DNA of 64,000 bases from Phaffia rhodozyma (GCA_014706385.1 JACGZH010000002.1:1860001-1924000), one strand, 5' to 3'. Numbered from the stretch's first letter, positions 12,223-24,358 are shown. A program made the numbers and translations. The notes: a model not told the origin generated them from the letters alone.

Positions 12223-12549
12223 TTAATGCCTTCTTGCGATACCCATAAGAAGTTTTCGGTTCGCCCTTGGCACGTTCCCCCAAGCCTCCCTAGAGTCAAC
12301 CCAGTTCTGTATTCTCAAATTAGGAGGGAACGTCTCCGGACTGCTAGCCTGTCTGGCGGCCAGCATCTTGGCGGGAGAGTAAGCGAGGGATTCTGTTCGA
12401 GCCTGGACATACGTCTTGGGTTCGACGATAGCGTGGTTCGGTACGGTCGATCGAGGAAGAAGCGGCAGATTCACTGGGTTTCGAATCTTAGGGTACAGCC
12501 GATACGGGATCGGATTTGGGAGATATTTTGTTTTTCCGTAGATAGGCAT
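12223..12549 (-). CDS. Small basic protein of unknown family
   Basis: A single uninterrupted frame of 108 codons from ATG 12549 (MPIYGKTKYLPNP) to a TAA at 12223. I do not recognise the family. The protein is Pro/Arg/Lys-rich, with tyrosines near the start (YLPNPIPYRLYP), a conserved-looking middle (LPLLPRSTVPNHAIVEPKTYV) and a basic end (RANRKLLMGIARRH). There is no signal peptide or membrane segment. The size, basic charge and Pro-rich start would suit a small mitochondrial ribosomal or inner-membrane complex protein, but that is only a guess. Lack of low complexity and an even codon usage argue that it is a real gene rather than a chance frame. A second exon upstream cannot be excluded. 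Confidence 0.55.
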   Translation of the reverse strand: MPIYGKTKYLPNPIPYRLYPKIRNPVNLPLLPRSTVPNHAIVEPKTYVQARTESLAYSPAKMLAARQASSPETFPPNLRIQNWVDSREAWGNVPRANRKLLMGIARRH

Positions 12550-13238
12550 GCTTTGTCCGTTAAAGAGATTGCAGAACGGGAAGCAGAGAATCGATGTTCA
12601 AGATAGGAAACCCAGAAAAGAAAGAGACAGAGGAAGAAAATAAAGTGAAGAGTCAGCTTCCGCGTACTCTAATCGAACGCTCTACCACAACGAGACAAAA
12701 CAAGAAAGAAACCTACATGAAGACACAATCAGATAGTACTTTCAACCAAACGTTTCTTTTCTAGCTGACAACGGTGTCCAGTCCAAGCAGGGAGGAATGG
12801 AAAGAAGATCGATCGAACGAGAGAGCTGGCTGGTCGGAACAGCAACCGGCCGACAAAACGAGCAAGGCAAAAAATGGGTATTGGAGCGGTTGACCTGTGT
12901 CAGTGCATATATGCAAATTTAGAGGCATATCTCATTCTACGTTGTTCCTATCTCTTTCTACATAGTAAACCGAACACTCAAGTGTTTTACAGACATCAGC
13001 AGCACAAGAGTATTCGGATGCTTGGACCTCAAGGTTGAACAAAGTTTTCCCTCGTATGTTTTGTACAGAGACGGCATCTTATTCATTCAATAGCGAATCA
13101 CGAGTTCCTTTTAGTTGTAACCCATTCATCGGGATAAGAAAGACAGAGGGCAAAAACGAGCAACAGATGTTGCCGACTATAGAAGAAAAGATATGAGGGA
13201 ACAGAACTGAATATGAGACAAAACTTTATTCTGTGCTC
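12550..13238. other. Intergenic 3' of RPB1
   Basis: The stretch between the RPB1 stop and the small basic gene. I see no reading frame, RNA gene or repeat in it. Some 3' UTR of RPB1 must lie here. Confidence 0.6.
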
Positions 13239-16200
13239 TCATCTTCTCCAGCTAGGCGACGCTTGGTTTCCCGATCCTCTCGCTTTCTTCCAAGACGGCT
13301 GCTGGCTTGAACCTGCTCCCCCACTGGTCGATCCAGCCGGCTTAGGAGACGCAGGTGAAAACGCAGGCGACGCGGGCGAGAACGACGGAGAGGCAGGCGA
13401 GTACGAAGGCGAAGCCGGGCTGAATGAAGGCGACGCAGGCGAGTACGTCGGAGAAGTGGGTGAGTATGCCGGAGAAGCCGGGGAATACGCAGGTGACGTC
13501 GGTGACATTCGCGACGGACCGGCAGGTGATACAGGCGAGAACCGAGGGGAAGCAGGCGAGTATGAAGGACTGGTGGCGTTGAAGGCAGGGGAAGCGGGTG
13601 AGTACCGCGGACTCGTTGGGCTATAGCTCGGCGATGCCGGACTGAACGACGGGGATGCAGGCGAAAATGACGGCGAAGCCGGACTGAACGAAGGCGAGGC
13701 AGGACTGAAAGATGGCGAGGCCGGGCTGAAAGATGGAGAGGCAGGACTGTACAATGGGGAAGCCGGACTGTAACCCGGAGAAGTTCCCATGCCGGAGGTC
13801 GAATGGAAGGGTGATGTGGCGAAAGGAGAAGTGGCAGAATGGAAAGGAGATGTCGGCATGAATGGAGAGGTCGGGGAGTATGACGGGGAGGATGGCGAGT
13901 ATCCGTGAGGACTCATACCACCTAGACCGCCTGCGCCCATCGGACTCTGTCCGTAACCCATGTACTCGAACGAGGCCGCATCGTCCATACTACCCGAGTG
14001 AATGATAGGCGAGAACGCCACGTCGTTAGATACGTGATTAAACGCACCCATCGGCGATGATGAGTCCACTGGAGTCATTCCACCATTCAATCCAGGCGTC
14101 ATACCGCCCTCTCGAGCGGCCAACATAGCCTGTACAGGCAACCTATGATCGACAATGACATCCTTAAGCATCTCCATATCGAGTGAGACATCAAACATTC
14201 CGGTTCCCATATGAGCCACTTGTCCGAGCAACACATTCTCCGCCACCCCCATGCAGTCATCCGCATCACCGATCGCGGCGGCCTCCATGAGGATCTCCAC
14301 GGTCTCCTCGAACGAACACCTAGACAGGGCTCCAGCATCGGTTCGATTGATACCGTGTCGAGTAATCGACATGAGTTTTCCTCGCTGAGTCATCAGATCG
14401 CAAAGAAGAGAGAGATGTCGGTAATTGACATAGGAACCTCCGAAGGAAATGACGAGGTGAAGCTCAGAGTACAAAGCGGCTCGGCCGGCCTCAACTCCTA
14501 GCGTTTCGTAAATCTCGGTACAATTGTTCGAGTACGTTCGCTCAGCGTCAACTCCATCCACAGCAAGGACTCGCTTGAAGTTCGATCCATCTGTCTCAAG
14601 GTACCACTCCTTAACCTTTTCCCATTGACCTCGCTCGCTCACCACCTGAAGCTTGTCATCCTTGTTCGTCATGAACACTCGCTGGATACCTGGGATTCCT
14701 CTCAGATCGATCTTATCCAACAGCTCGGCCTCAAGCGTCTTCAGGAACGTATCCTCATTCGCGGCCACCTCCGGGTCATCCTTGTCAGCCTCGTCGCTAA
14801 TCGTTCGGCATCGAATCACAAGTTTCTCAGAGTTCTGGTCAGAGTAGATTACGTGCAGATCGTCCTGGAACTTGTCCGAGATCTTCGAGGCCACATAATC
14901 AATCTCGAGATCCTTATCAAGCATCTTTGCTCGGTCAAGCTCGAGACGAAGCACCCAAGGAGACATTCGGTCGAGCTTCTCTTCCGTACCCTCATCGGGC
15001 ATGGCAAAGAAACCCTCGACGAACTCTTTATCATCCTCGATCACCGTAGCCTGAGGGTTCGGATCAAAGATGACTTCGACGGCGGCAGTGACGGTTCGGA
15101 GAGTAGCATGCTCCAACTCGGTCTGGACCATCTTGGCCGTGTCGATCGTGCGTCTCATCTCATCCGTGAGGAACACGGTGAGGGATGGGGTTTTGATGTT
15201 GGTGGCGACGTTCATGACTTCCTTCAATCGAGGAACTCCAAGGGTGACGTTCTTAGACGACACTCCGGCGTAATGGAACGTGTTCAACGTCATCTGCGTA
15301 GCAGGCTCTCCGATCGACTGTGCGGCCAACACACCACACATCTCTCCGGCATTAACGAGCGACTGATTGAACTTAGCCTCAACCTCTCCACAGACCCAAT
15401 CAAACGTCTCTCGGTTAAGGCGATGCTCGATGAGCACCACCCTAGAAGCCAGATTGCTTCGAAGCAAGATGCTGAAAAGAAGCGTTGCGTTGTACTGAGC
15501 CTCTTTGGCGAGATCATCTTCACCGTGGATGACGATCAAGCGCTCGGTCAACGCTCGGATGGCGTCCACGATATATTGAGGAGAAAGATCGCTTGGTTTT
15601 CGGTTATCAAGATGGAAGATCTGCTGACCGTTTTGAATGATTCTAGAGATGTTGACAGGCAGGGGAAGGGATGAAACGTTGTCCTTCATGATGAACGTTC
15701 GAAGCATTCTACGGTCCTCTCTGAGCTGTGCCCACTCTTCATCTAGTGAGATTTGCAAATCTGGAGAGGACACGTCGATACCGACCTGAAGAACACCGTT
15801 AGGAATCTTGAATCGAGGATCAAGTAAGTCAATCCTGTACTTGTCTTGGAACGCCTGATCGTCCAGTCGGTTACCGTGCAACGTCTGATTCTCCATAAAC
15901 GCGGCATCCATACCATCCTCTCCATAGACGAATTGCAGGATATCGCCACCGGCGTTCCGGACAGTTCCGTCGTAGCAAACCTTGACATCCTCAAGAGCCT
16001 TGACAAGTCGACGTTGGATATATCCTGTCTCGGCGGTCTTAATGGCCGTATCGATCAAACCTTCTCTACCTCCCATAGCGTGGAAGAAGAATTCAGCTGG
16101 GGTGAGACCTCGAAGGTACGAGTTCTCTACGAAACCTCGAGACTCTGTTCCATAGTCATCCTTTGCGAAATGAGGCTGAGGAGAGAAAATGAGAAACATA

Positions 16201-19200
16201 AAATAGATCGGCGTTTCATCAGGCAAGGCTTCTTCACAAGTCACCCTGTCTTTTACTACGACAAAAACAACACTTACCAAAGTACGATGCCGGAAACCGA
16301 ATGGAATACGTTTACCCTCCACAATCTGCTGTCCGACCAAGGCTGACATTTGGGAGATGTTGATGAAAGAACCTTTGGATCCGGAAACCACCATCTGTTT
16401 CACGTTGTTGTCATCCTTGAGCGACTTTTGACCAACCTTTCCTGCAAAATCTCGAGCTTCATTCAACAACTTGGTTGCTTCAGCCTCGAACGTCTCTCGA
16501 ATGGTCATTCCCGGCTGTCGCTTGATCGCGTCCATTTCTCCCCAACTAATCAAGTTAAGAACTCCATCCTTTGCCTTTTTAAGCGCATCAGAGATCTGAC
16601 CCATAACGTGCTTGTCGGCAATGGTGTCTCCGATTCCAACAGAGAATCCAGAGTGGAACAAGAAATAGTTGACAACAAGCTGGACGTTCGAGATCCAATC
16701 TCTAGCGGCCTCGGGACCCTTCTCTCGGAAGATGACATCGATGAAACCGTTTGCAGACGCTCCGGCCATCTTTTTGACGATAATTCCGCAGAGAATCTCT
16801 CCGTTTTCGACGATGACCTCCTCATCGGTGGGATGGATCGGTGATGGCTCATCCGCTCGCTTGGCAATGTTAATCCCCTTAGGAAGCGTCATACTCAAGA
16901 TCTGTTTTCCTGTCCAAAGAGGTTTAGGCTTGATGAGAGCAGGCGTAGGAACGATTCCGTCCCAGTTTGGCAACCAGAGGAGAATATTTTGAACTTGCTT
17001 CCACTCCAGGAAGCAGTCTCGGAGAGTAAACTTTCGGATACCGAGAAGAGTATCTTGCACAATACCCATAACAGGCTTGTTGGCTTGCGGAGAAATAATC
17101 TAATGGAAAAATGAAGATGCAGTGCCGTCAGCACAAGCTAGAAGTAGCTGATAGGGACGAGTAGAATGGACAAACCTGACGGGGAACCCAAGCGATTTGA
17201 CTTAGCTCTGCACGAGTTTCCTCACTTTGAGGAACGCTAGAAAGATTTGGAAAAAAGAGTGTTGTCAGTGCATTATCCGGGTTTCGAGATGAGTAGCAAC
17301 TACTTACTGTAAGTTCATCTCGTCTCCATCGAAATCTGCGTTGTAGGGGGATGTACTGTAGTGATGAAGAGGGCAGATGGGTTAGATATCCGGTAGAGCA
17401 AAGCCTAAGCCATGAAAGAACGCTTACACCTATTTATCAAACAAGAAGGGATAATGATGAGTCTTTTTGCCTGGTCGCTTGCGCATAGACAGATACACGC
17501 AGGAGTCCACTCACAGAAAGGTTCAATCTGAATGTCGAGTAAGGCATGACTTTTACTCTGTGACACATCATGGACATTTTGTGTAAGGATGGCTGTCGAT
17601 TGAACAAGATAAAGCTGAGAGAGAACGGAAGAGCAAGCCCTTCTCTGTCAGCACGTTTCTTGATCACCGAGTCGGTTTGTCACTCTCAGGAGGACATACT
17701 CATTATCCCTGAGATGTCTCTCGACCATCCAACCGAATTGAAGCGAACACGCATTGTTCTTGTTGTGTCTCAGATCGATTCGCTCTCCAGTGTCACGAAC
17801 GACATATCGTGCTCCAGGATGAGTCTGAGGTCCATTGTTAACGAGATCCTGGAGATACGAAATGTTGTAAGGTGTAACTTTTATTTCGCAACACAAGTAA
17901 GCCAAGGATTTCATTTTCAGCCAAGCTGTTCCGGTATACTTGGTAGTAGTGAAGAAAGATTGCTGATACAAACCTCGTTCCGGGTACGTCAGCGTCATAG
18001 CAATACTTTTTGGTACTCCAACTTGATCAAGCTGCAGATTTGGATCTCCTGTGATAACTGTACGAGCTGAAAAGTCGACTCGCTTTCCCATCAAGTTTCC
18101 TCTTAATCGACCTTCCTTTCCCTTCAGTCGGGCTCGAATAGCTTTTACTGGACGGCCAGACTTCTGGAGTGCTTGAGGAATACCGGCTATATCGTTATCC
18201 ATATAGGTGGCCACGTGATACTACACACATCAAGGACAGAAAGAACAAAAAGACATATGCCATCGTCCACCACAGTCAGACCCCCCGTAGTATTAAACAT
18301 CGGAAAAGAGAGGGCAAAAGGATGATACAGACCTGAAGGAGTTGCTCAAACTCGGCAATGACATGTGGGGGTGCACCCTCCTGTTCTCTTGTGCGGACCT
18401 GCATGTTTGCTTTCAAGATTTCGGATAGCTTGTACGTCAAATCATCCTCACTTCTCATCGCACCTCCATCGACCGAGATTGACGGTCGCACAGGTGGCGG
18501 AGGCACCGGGAGTACCGTCAAAATCATCCAGTCCGGCCTGGCAAACGACTCGGAGAGTCCCATCGTTTGGAGATCCTCTGAAGATATCTTTCGGAGCAGG
18601 TTGTACACCTCTGAGGCGGTGAACGGCCTCTTGTCCGGTTGGAGCATTTTGATGTCCTGTGATAACAGGGAGTTTATTTTCAGGAATATGATGAGACCTA
18701 TCTGGTTCATATACTCTTTGCACATGAGACACATGTAAGAAACGGCAGGACACCTACCTCATCGTCCTCTTCTTCTTTCTGCTTCTTGTACACCACAAAC
18801 AGTTTGAGTCCCTCCTTTCTGATCAGCGGCTGGACATGTCCACACCCTCCATGCCCGGGCACGGCTTCCAACGCGTTCTCGGCTCCTTCCTTGCCCTCCT
18901 CCGGGACCTCGTCAGTGTCACAAACCGTCTTGGCCTTTGCTTTCTCCCAGATGTGCTTGAGCCGATCTTTGGCAGGAACCCGACGAACGACCTGACGGAC
19001 AGTAGGATCTCGCTGTTGGTTGTCACAAAGAAAGGTAAGAGCAGAAAAACAATGTTCTAGTTGGTACCATCCTGTTTCGTCCTTTGCCCAAATGACTTTT
19101 CCTTTTTTTTGCCACCATAGGCCAGAAGGAAGCGAAGAAGAAAAACACATACGAGGTCGACCTTGAGCTTTCCGCAGTTGACACAGATGCACTCGAGAAT

Positions 19201-19871
19201 CTTCTTGACCTTGATCATGAATCCTGAACGATTACAAAGGAGCCATTCAATCCAACAAAATTAGTACGTAACAAGGACATTAATGTATATCCACGCTGCT
19301 CGTTCGTCATCCCAAAAGAGTCAATCGTCCTGACGTTCTGCCTGCTCTCTGCATCGTCTGTCCCTCAGCCACACCAACTGTCGTGGCTCTGATACATGTC
19401 CCTTTTGAGATTAATCCAAGAGACTCACCGATATGAAACACAGGCTTTGCGAGTTCGATGTGTCCAAAGTGACCGGGGCATTCGCTCATGCCTTCACCAC
19501 AAGTCTCACACTTGAAGTTTCGGTCGATAGTTCCCATCTTGGGATCCATCAGCCCACCTCGCTTCTGCTTCTGGGTGATCTCATCGATGACTTCTGGATA
19601 CTCAATCAAAGCTACCGAATAGGCTTTCTAAAAGAAGAGGAGCACAGATACAAGCATCATAGATTCCAGTGAGAAAAAGAAAGGGCATGATGTGAGAAGG
19701 AGATCATTGATCTAGAGGCCAAAGAAGGGCCACGACGACGCGTGAAACGAAAAACGAAAAAATAGCACGGAAATGACGAACGATCTCCTCTGGTGAAAGG
19801 ATACCAAATTGGATCTCAGAAATTGTCTTGACAGGCGCCGAGGAGTAAGAGAATCCGTGTCCGAGAGGCAT
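13239..19871 (-). CDS. RPB1: RNA polymerase II largest subunit Rpb1
   Basis: The catalytic subunit of Pol II. Exon 1 at ATG 19871 reads [20 protein letters not shown]. The next exons give the N-terminal zinc module ([20 protein letters not shown], then [15 protein letters not shown]). The clamp and dock exons include [20 protein letters not shown] and [20 protein letters not shown] (about 18060-18214). [12 protein letters not shown] is followed, after an intron, by [13 protein letters not shown] with the three Mg-binding Asp residues in a very short exon (about 17305-17350). The large 3' exons contain [21 protein letters not shown], the trigger-loop region [23 protein letters not shown] sequence and the cleft, then the CTD (13239 to about 13930). 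The last intron (16176-16277, 102 nt) is in frame with no stop. The CTD is highly atypical (see findings). RPB1 and ERG25 start divergently, 670 bp apart. Confidence 0.97.
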
Positions 19872-20540
19872 GATGAGGATGTTATACGGAAGAGTGGATC
19901 AAGCGAGAGCGTGGCGAAAGAAGGACTGGGAAAAGAGAGAGGAGAGAGATCTGCTGCCAAATCGAGTTTCACAGTCGGGCTTCTTTCCAGACGATGAGGT
20001 TTGAGATCTCGTGTGTGTATATATGTGTAGCTTTTTGTGTGGATGTTCGACTGCACTATGGAGAGATTGATCAATCAACCAGAAAGTAGACGATACCCTC
20101 GATCCAAACGAGCTGGATTGTTGAATGAGAAGGAGGGGAGGGAGTAGGAGGAGGAAGAAGAGAAGTTCTCTCACGCTTTCTCGCTAGCGTGAGAGAAACA
20201 ACGAATGGTAACGCGTGCGTGTGTAACCATCAGAGGTATTATTAGGGTTATGAACGTGTATCTGATTATGTAAATATTACGTAACGATCGAGGCGTGTGA
20301 CCAAGATCGAACGATTTTTCCTGTCCTTGTCTCTTTAGACGATACCGATCAAAAAAAAAGAAAGAAAAAAAAAAAGAAAAACACAAGCGCCTCCATCCGA
20401 ACACTCAACCACACTCATTTACACGCCACTTGCATCAACTATTCTATACAGATAACCTATACCACATCAAAGCAATCTCACGCCCGGTCATCATCCCCTC
20501 CTTCATCTGAATCTGGACACATCCCCCTCTTGATTGGACC
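19872..20540. promoter_or_regulatory. Divergent RPB1/ERG25 promoter region
   Basis: No gene. It holds pyrimidine- and A-rich tracts (for example 20350-20383), a short TG-type stretch (about 20010-20032) and a perfect 11-bp inverted repeat at 20166-20197. I cannot identify a TATA box or a known operator with confidence. Confidence 0.5.
20166..20197. repeat. Perfect 11-bp inverted repeat
   Basis: TTCTCTCACGC and GCGTGAGAGAA flank a 10-nt loop. It lies about 300 bp upstream of the RPB1 start and about 345 bp upstream of the ERG25 start. Confidence 0.85.
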
Positions 20541-22418
20541 ATGGAGTTTATAACTTCCGCATTGAAAAACACAACCCTTCCTGCTGACCTTGCAGGTTCA
20601 GCCTCAAGCTTGTACCCTTCTGTTAATATGGCCGATCTAAACATCTTGGAGCAGCTTTGGGGTGAGTTCGTCTGTCTGTGTCTTTTGCTGGCGCATTCAT
20701 TGATGTACAGGCTCTGATTTGTGCCATCGTTTCTTCTGCTTGTCGGTCTGATTTTATAGTTCGATGGTACCTGTACATCGGAAACCCTGTGCTTGCCACC
20801 GGAATCATGAGTTTCGTCCTTCACGAGGTTAGTTTCTTCTTTATTGTCAGATCAAGTTGCACGATATCGCTCATCTCAATATTAATACTTTTGTTCATCC
20901 TTTCTTCTCTCTAGGTCGTTTACTTTGGTCGATGTCTCCCTTTGGTGATCATTGATCAAATTCCCTACTTTAGAAAGTGGAAGCTCCAGCCTGTAAGGAT
21001 TTAGACTAGCCGGTGCCTACAAAGATCCTCATCACATCCGACTGACTAGAGTGATCAAACAATTTGCACCGACAGGGTAAAGTGCCTACTGCAAAGCAAC
21101 AGTGGGACTGCACCAAGCTTGTCCTTCTCTCTCACTTCACGGTTGAACTGCCTCAGGTACGTGTGCCGGCGCGGGCTTGTGATGTCTTTTCTTTTTATTT
21201 CCGTGATGGTCGGAAGGCTGACTTTTGGCATCTTTCTATCAGATCTGGGGTTTCCACCCGATGGCTGAGTACTTTGGAATGTCGACCCACTCTGTTCCTT
21301 TCCCTTCGTGGACTACGATGGCCTGGCAAGTCGCCATCTTTTTCGTGTTTGAGGATACTTTCCATGTGAGTTCTGAGTATGATATCTTGTCCGATCGGGT
21401 TGTTGGCTGGATGACTGTATGCTAAACTCTATATGACCTTCCCTCTTCTTTCTTTCCAGTACTTTGCGCATCGATGGCTTCACACACCTATGCTCTACAA
21501 GCACATCCACAAGCTTCACCATGAGTTCAGTGCTCCCTTTGGATTGGCTGCTGAGGTAAGAAGATTGGTTGACTGTCGAGAATGCTGAAGCGTGGTCTGA
21601 ACGGATAGAGGATTGATTTGTGTCTTTCCTTTTCTACAGTATGCCCACCCGATCGAGGTGTTGATCTTGGGAGCCGGAACTGTCGGAGGACCCCTTTTGT
21701 TTGCTGTTGCCTCTCAGACGATCCTCAAGTCGCTCGGATTTGACACAACGCTTCACATCTTCACTGTCTACGTCTGGGTCATCTTTAAGTTGTTCCAAGC
21801 TGTCGAGGCTCATTCTGGATATGGTCAGTCACGTTTCTTCCTGGCTTTCACTAGAGTTCAGCTTAGCTGATTTGTGGCGCGTTTGGTTTGGATTGGATCG
21901 GTTTGGTTCTTGTTTTCTCCTTTTCCTTGTTTTCTACCTTTTCAATCTAAAGATTTCCCCTGGGGTCCTCGACACTGGATTCCGTTCTGGTCCGGAGCTG
22001 AGCACCACGACTACCATCACATGGCGTTTGTGAACGTGAGTTTATTTGCCGAATACGACTTTAGTGAAGGAAAGAAAACATGTATGCTAATGTACATTCG
22101 ATATCTGATCTACAGAACTACTCTACTTCTTTCCGATGGTGGGATCACCTTTTGGGCACTGATGACAAGTACACTGCTTACCGAAAGCGAGTGGCCGCTG
22201 CTAAGGCTTCGGAGCGAGCCAAGGTCGAGGCTGCGGAGAACGTCAAGACGGAGGCTGAGGGACTGGCTGCCGAGAAGGCTTTATTGGCCAGGTCCGGCGA
22301 GTCCAAGCCAAAGAACGTTCGACTGGGAGACGAGGTCGCTTCTGACGGAAAGGAGAGCGCGCCGATGAATGTTTTGAAAGTGGCGGCTGAGCAAGAGGAG
22401 GCCAAGAAGTCAAAATAG
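20541..22418 (+). CDS. ERG25: C-4 methylsterol monooxygenase
   Basis: The ER enzyme that starts removal of the two C-4 methyl groups in ergosterol synthesis. The ATG at 20541 begins [19 protein letters not shown]. Following exons give [22 protein letters not shown] (membrane segment), FEDTFH then [21 protein letters not shown], and [12 protein letters not shown]: the HRWLH, HKLHH and HDYHH histidine boxes bind the di-iron centre of the fatty acid hydroxylase superfamily. [17 protein letters not shown] follows. Nine exons are visible, several very short. After the conserved core there is a charged Ala/Glu/Lys-rich tail of about 75 residues ending EEAKKSK, longer than the short KKxx-type tail of yeast Erg25; it still ends with lysines that could act in ER retrieval (inference). 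Confidence 0.95.
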
Positions 22419-23669
22419 AGAGAGAGAGAGAGGGAGAAGGGAAGAGCAAAGTAAGGAGGACAAGAAGACCGTTTGGTCTATAATAGAACCAGTGAACCTT
22501 AATCTCTAGATGTCCATCTTTTTTCCTCTGATGTTTGTTGTTCTTCTCTTCTTGCTATACTACTTTTGACCATCTTTCTTCATCTGTCCTTGTCTGTCGT
22601 CTTTTATTGTTCTTTCTTTTTTTTTCTCCTCTAATAGAATGAACATCTCTTCTTCTTTTCACCAAAAAAAGAATTAAAAAGAATTAAATGAAATAGAAAA
22701 CTCGATCTACTGCCCAGTGACTACCCGGTCATCACGAATGGACGGCCAAAGAAGGGGGATCGGATCGCCAAAATGACATAACAAGGAAAAGAGAAAGAGA
22801 AAAAAGAAAAGAAAAAAAGACCGGAGTTAACCGAGTCGTATGGAAAGAGGAGGGGAACGTGCATGGGCCCGTTCTGTGCGACACTCAAACCATGTGGACT
22901 CATTAGAACGAATGAATGAACGGACGGATGGATCAAAAAAATCGGGGAGACGCTCTCAGAAAAGGCACCAGGACGAGAACTTGTAGCCGGTGAAATTAAA
23001 AGAAAAAAGGAACAAGTTCTAGACCTAACGGGCGATCGGTTCTTTTTTTTCTTTTCTTTCGTTTTCTTCTCTTCTTTTCGGCCCACCCTTTTTTTTCCCT
23101 CCTCCTTCGCCTTTGTTCTCTTGTCTGACGAGACCTGACGTACAATAGACACTCTGATGTTTGAGCGGGTCGGAGCCAACAGCGTACTTACCCGCACTCA
23201 CTCACACCTCATAGACCGCACTCACACTCACTGACGTATTAACAATCGGAATATATTTCACCTCACCCACCCCCGACTTTAGGGTTCGAGGGTTATCGGT
23301 GGAAATTAAGGCCAAGGCAGACGAACACTGCTGACTTGATCTCTTGATCGTCTTTCCGACAACAACCCCCGGGCTGGTTCTTCTTAGCTTTCAGGGTTCT
23401 GATCCGACCGAGGCTGATGTATGACCTCGTCTAGAATATTGAACGGTTGACCCTAGTTTTTTTTTGTGTTCTCGTCCTCGTGTAGCCTTTTGTTGAAAGA
23501 ATCCTATAAGACTGTCTTTCGTCGAGCTGATGTTCTCTCTCTTTCTTTCTTCATCTCTTCAGTTCTCTCATTCTCTTGGATACTACCTTCCTTCCTTCCT
23601 CACTCACTCACTCACCCACTCTACTCACTCCCTTCACACACCCACTCACTCACAAACAAATAACTAAAG
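22419..23669. other. Intergenic: ERG25 3' flank and promoter of the DPBB gene
   Basis: Begins with a GA repeat (22416-22437) and pyrimidine-rich 3' UTR sequence. From about 23590 to 23655 there is a degenerate CTCA/CACT tandem tract just before the next start codon, presumably 5' UTR. A 158-codon minus-strand frame here begins with GTG and is Lys/Glu and Phe low complexity; I reject it. Confidence 0.6.
23590..23655 (+). repeat. Degenerate CTCA/CACT tetranucleotide tract in a 5' leader
   Basis: Units of CTCACTCACTCAC type, broken by TACT, CCCT and ACACAC, end 15 bp before the ATG at 23670. Confidence 0.75.
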
Positions 23670-24358
23670 ATGCTCTTCTCCACCGTTCTCTCTGCCGCCT
23701 TGGCCCTTCCTCTTCTTGCTCTCGCCGCTCCTGTGGACGTCGAGAAGCGAGGTGGTTCCCGATTCACCTACTAGTGAGTGTCTCTTCTCTTCGTTCTCTA
23801 CTCGGGTAGCAGAACAAATGCTGACTACAGCAACTCCCTCGCACTTGCTCTCTCTCAGCGATACCTCCGTTGGACTCGGAGCCTGTGGAAACTGGAACGC
23901 CAACAGCGCTTACACCGTTGCTTTGAACTCTGCCGACTATGCCGCCTGGGGTGGAGGATACCCCAGCGCCGTCTGCGGTAAGAAGATCTGGGTCAAGTAC
24001 GGCGGAAAGACCGTCAGTGCTTCGATCCAGGACGAGTGCCCGTCTTGCTCCAAGGGACAGTTGGATCTCTCCGAGGGTCTCTTCGGGTCCTTGGCCGACA
24101 AGGATCTCGGTGTCATCTACGGAACCTGGGGCTACCGTAAGTTTCTTTCCTCCTTTCTCTCTCTCTCTCTCCCTTCCAACCAAACTCGATCTAGAACGTT
24201 CTTCTGTTTCCCTCTTCATTAAAGAATCTACCAAGAAGACCAAGTCTCGAGCCATCCGACGAGACGGCGAGGCCGAGGTCGAGGCCGAGGAGGACGTCGA
24301 ATACGACGGCGAGGATTTCCTCACCTTTGAGCAGGCCTTGGCAGAGGCATCCGCTTAA
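23670..24358 (+). CDS. Secreted double-psi beta-barrel (RlpA/expansin-like) protein
   Basis: Three exons: 23670-23773, 23859-24136 and 24225-24358. The start MLFSTVLSAALALPLLALAA is a clear signal peptide, followed by PVDVEKRGG with a Kex2-type KR site. The mature domain begins TYYDTSVGLGACGNWN and runs through NSADYAAWGGG, CGKKIWVKYGGK and SIQDECPSCSKGQLDLSEGLFG to GVIYGTWGY, the DPBB fold of small fungal RlpA-like, barwin-like and papain-inhibitor-like proteins. It keeps the DECPSC block and several cysteines. The last exon adds a tail of about 45 residues: basic (KKTKSRAIRR), then acidic, ending FEQALAEASA. Such a tail is not part of the DPBB fold and includes RR that Kex2 could cut. Probable role is in the cell wall or outside the cell; no substrate can be inferred. 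Confidence 0.88.

Noticed and set aside
11203..12283. Two long minus-strand frames upstream of the HIBCH start
   Set aside because: Ser/Phe/Leu and Lys/Arg low complexity; they span the mitochondrial presequence exon and intergenic pyrimidine tracts.
14625..15674. 349-codon + strand frame opposite RPB1
   Set aside because: A shadow of the RPB1 coding strand; no family similarity recognised.
22721..23197. 158-codon open frame on the minus strand upstream of the DPBB gene
   Set aside because: It starts with GTG, is made of Lys/Glu and Phe/Ser low complexity translated from purine and pyrimidine tracts, and has no family motif.
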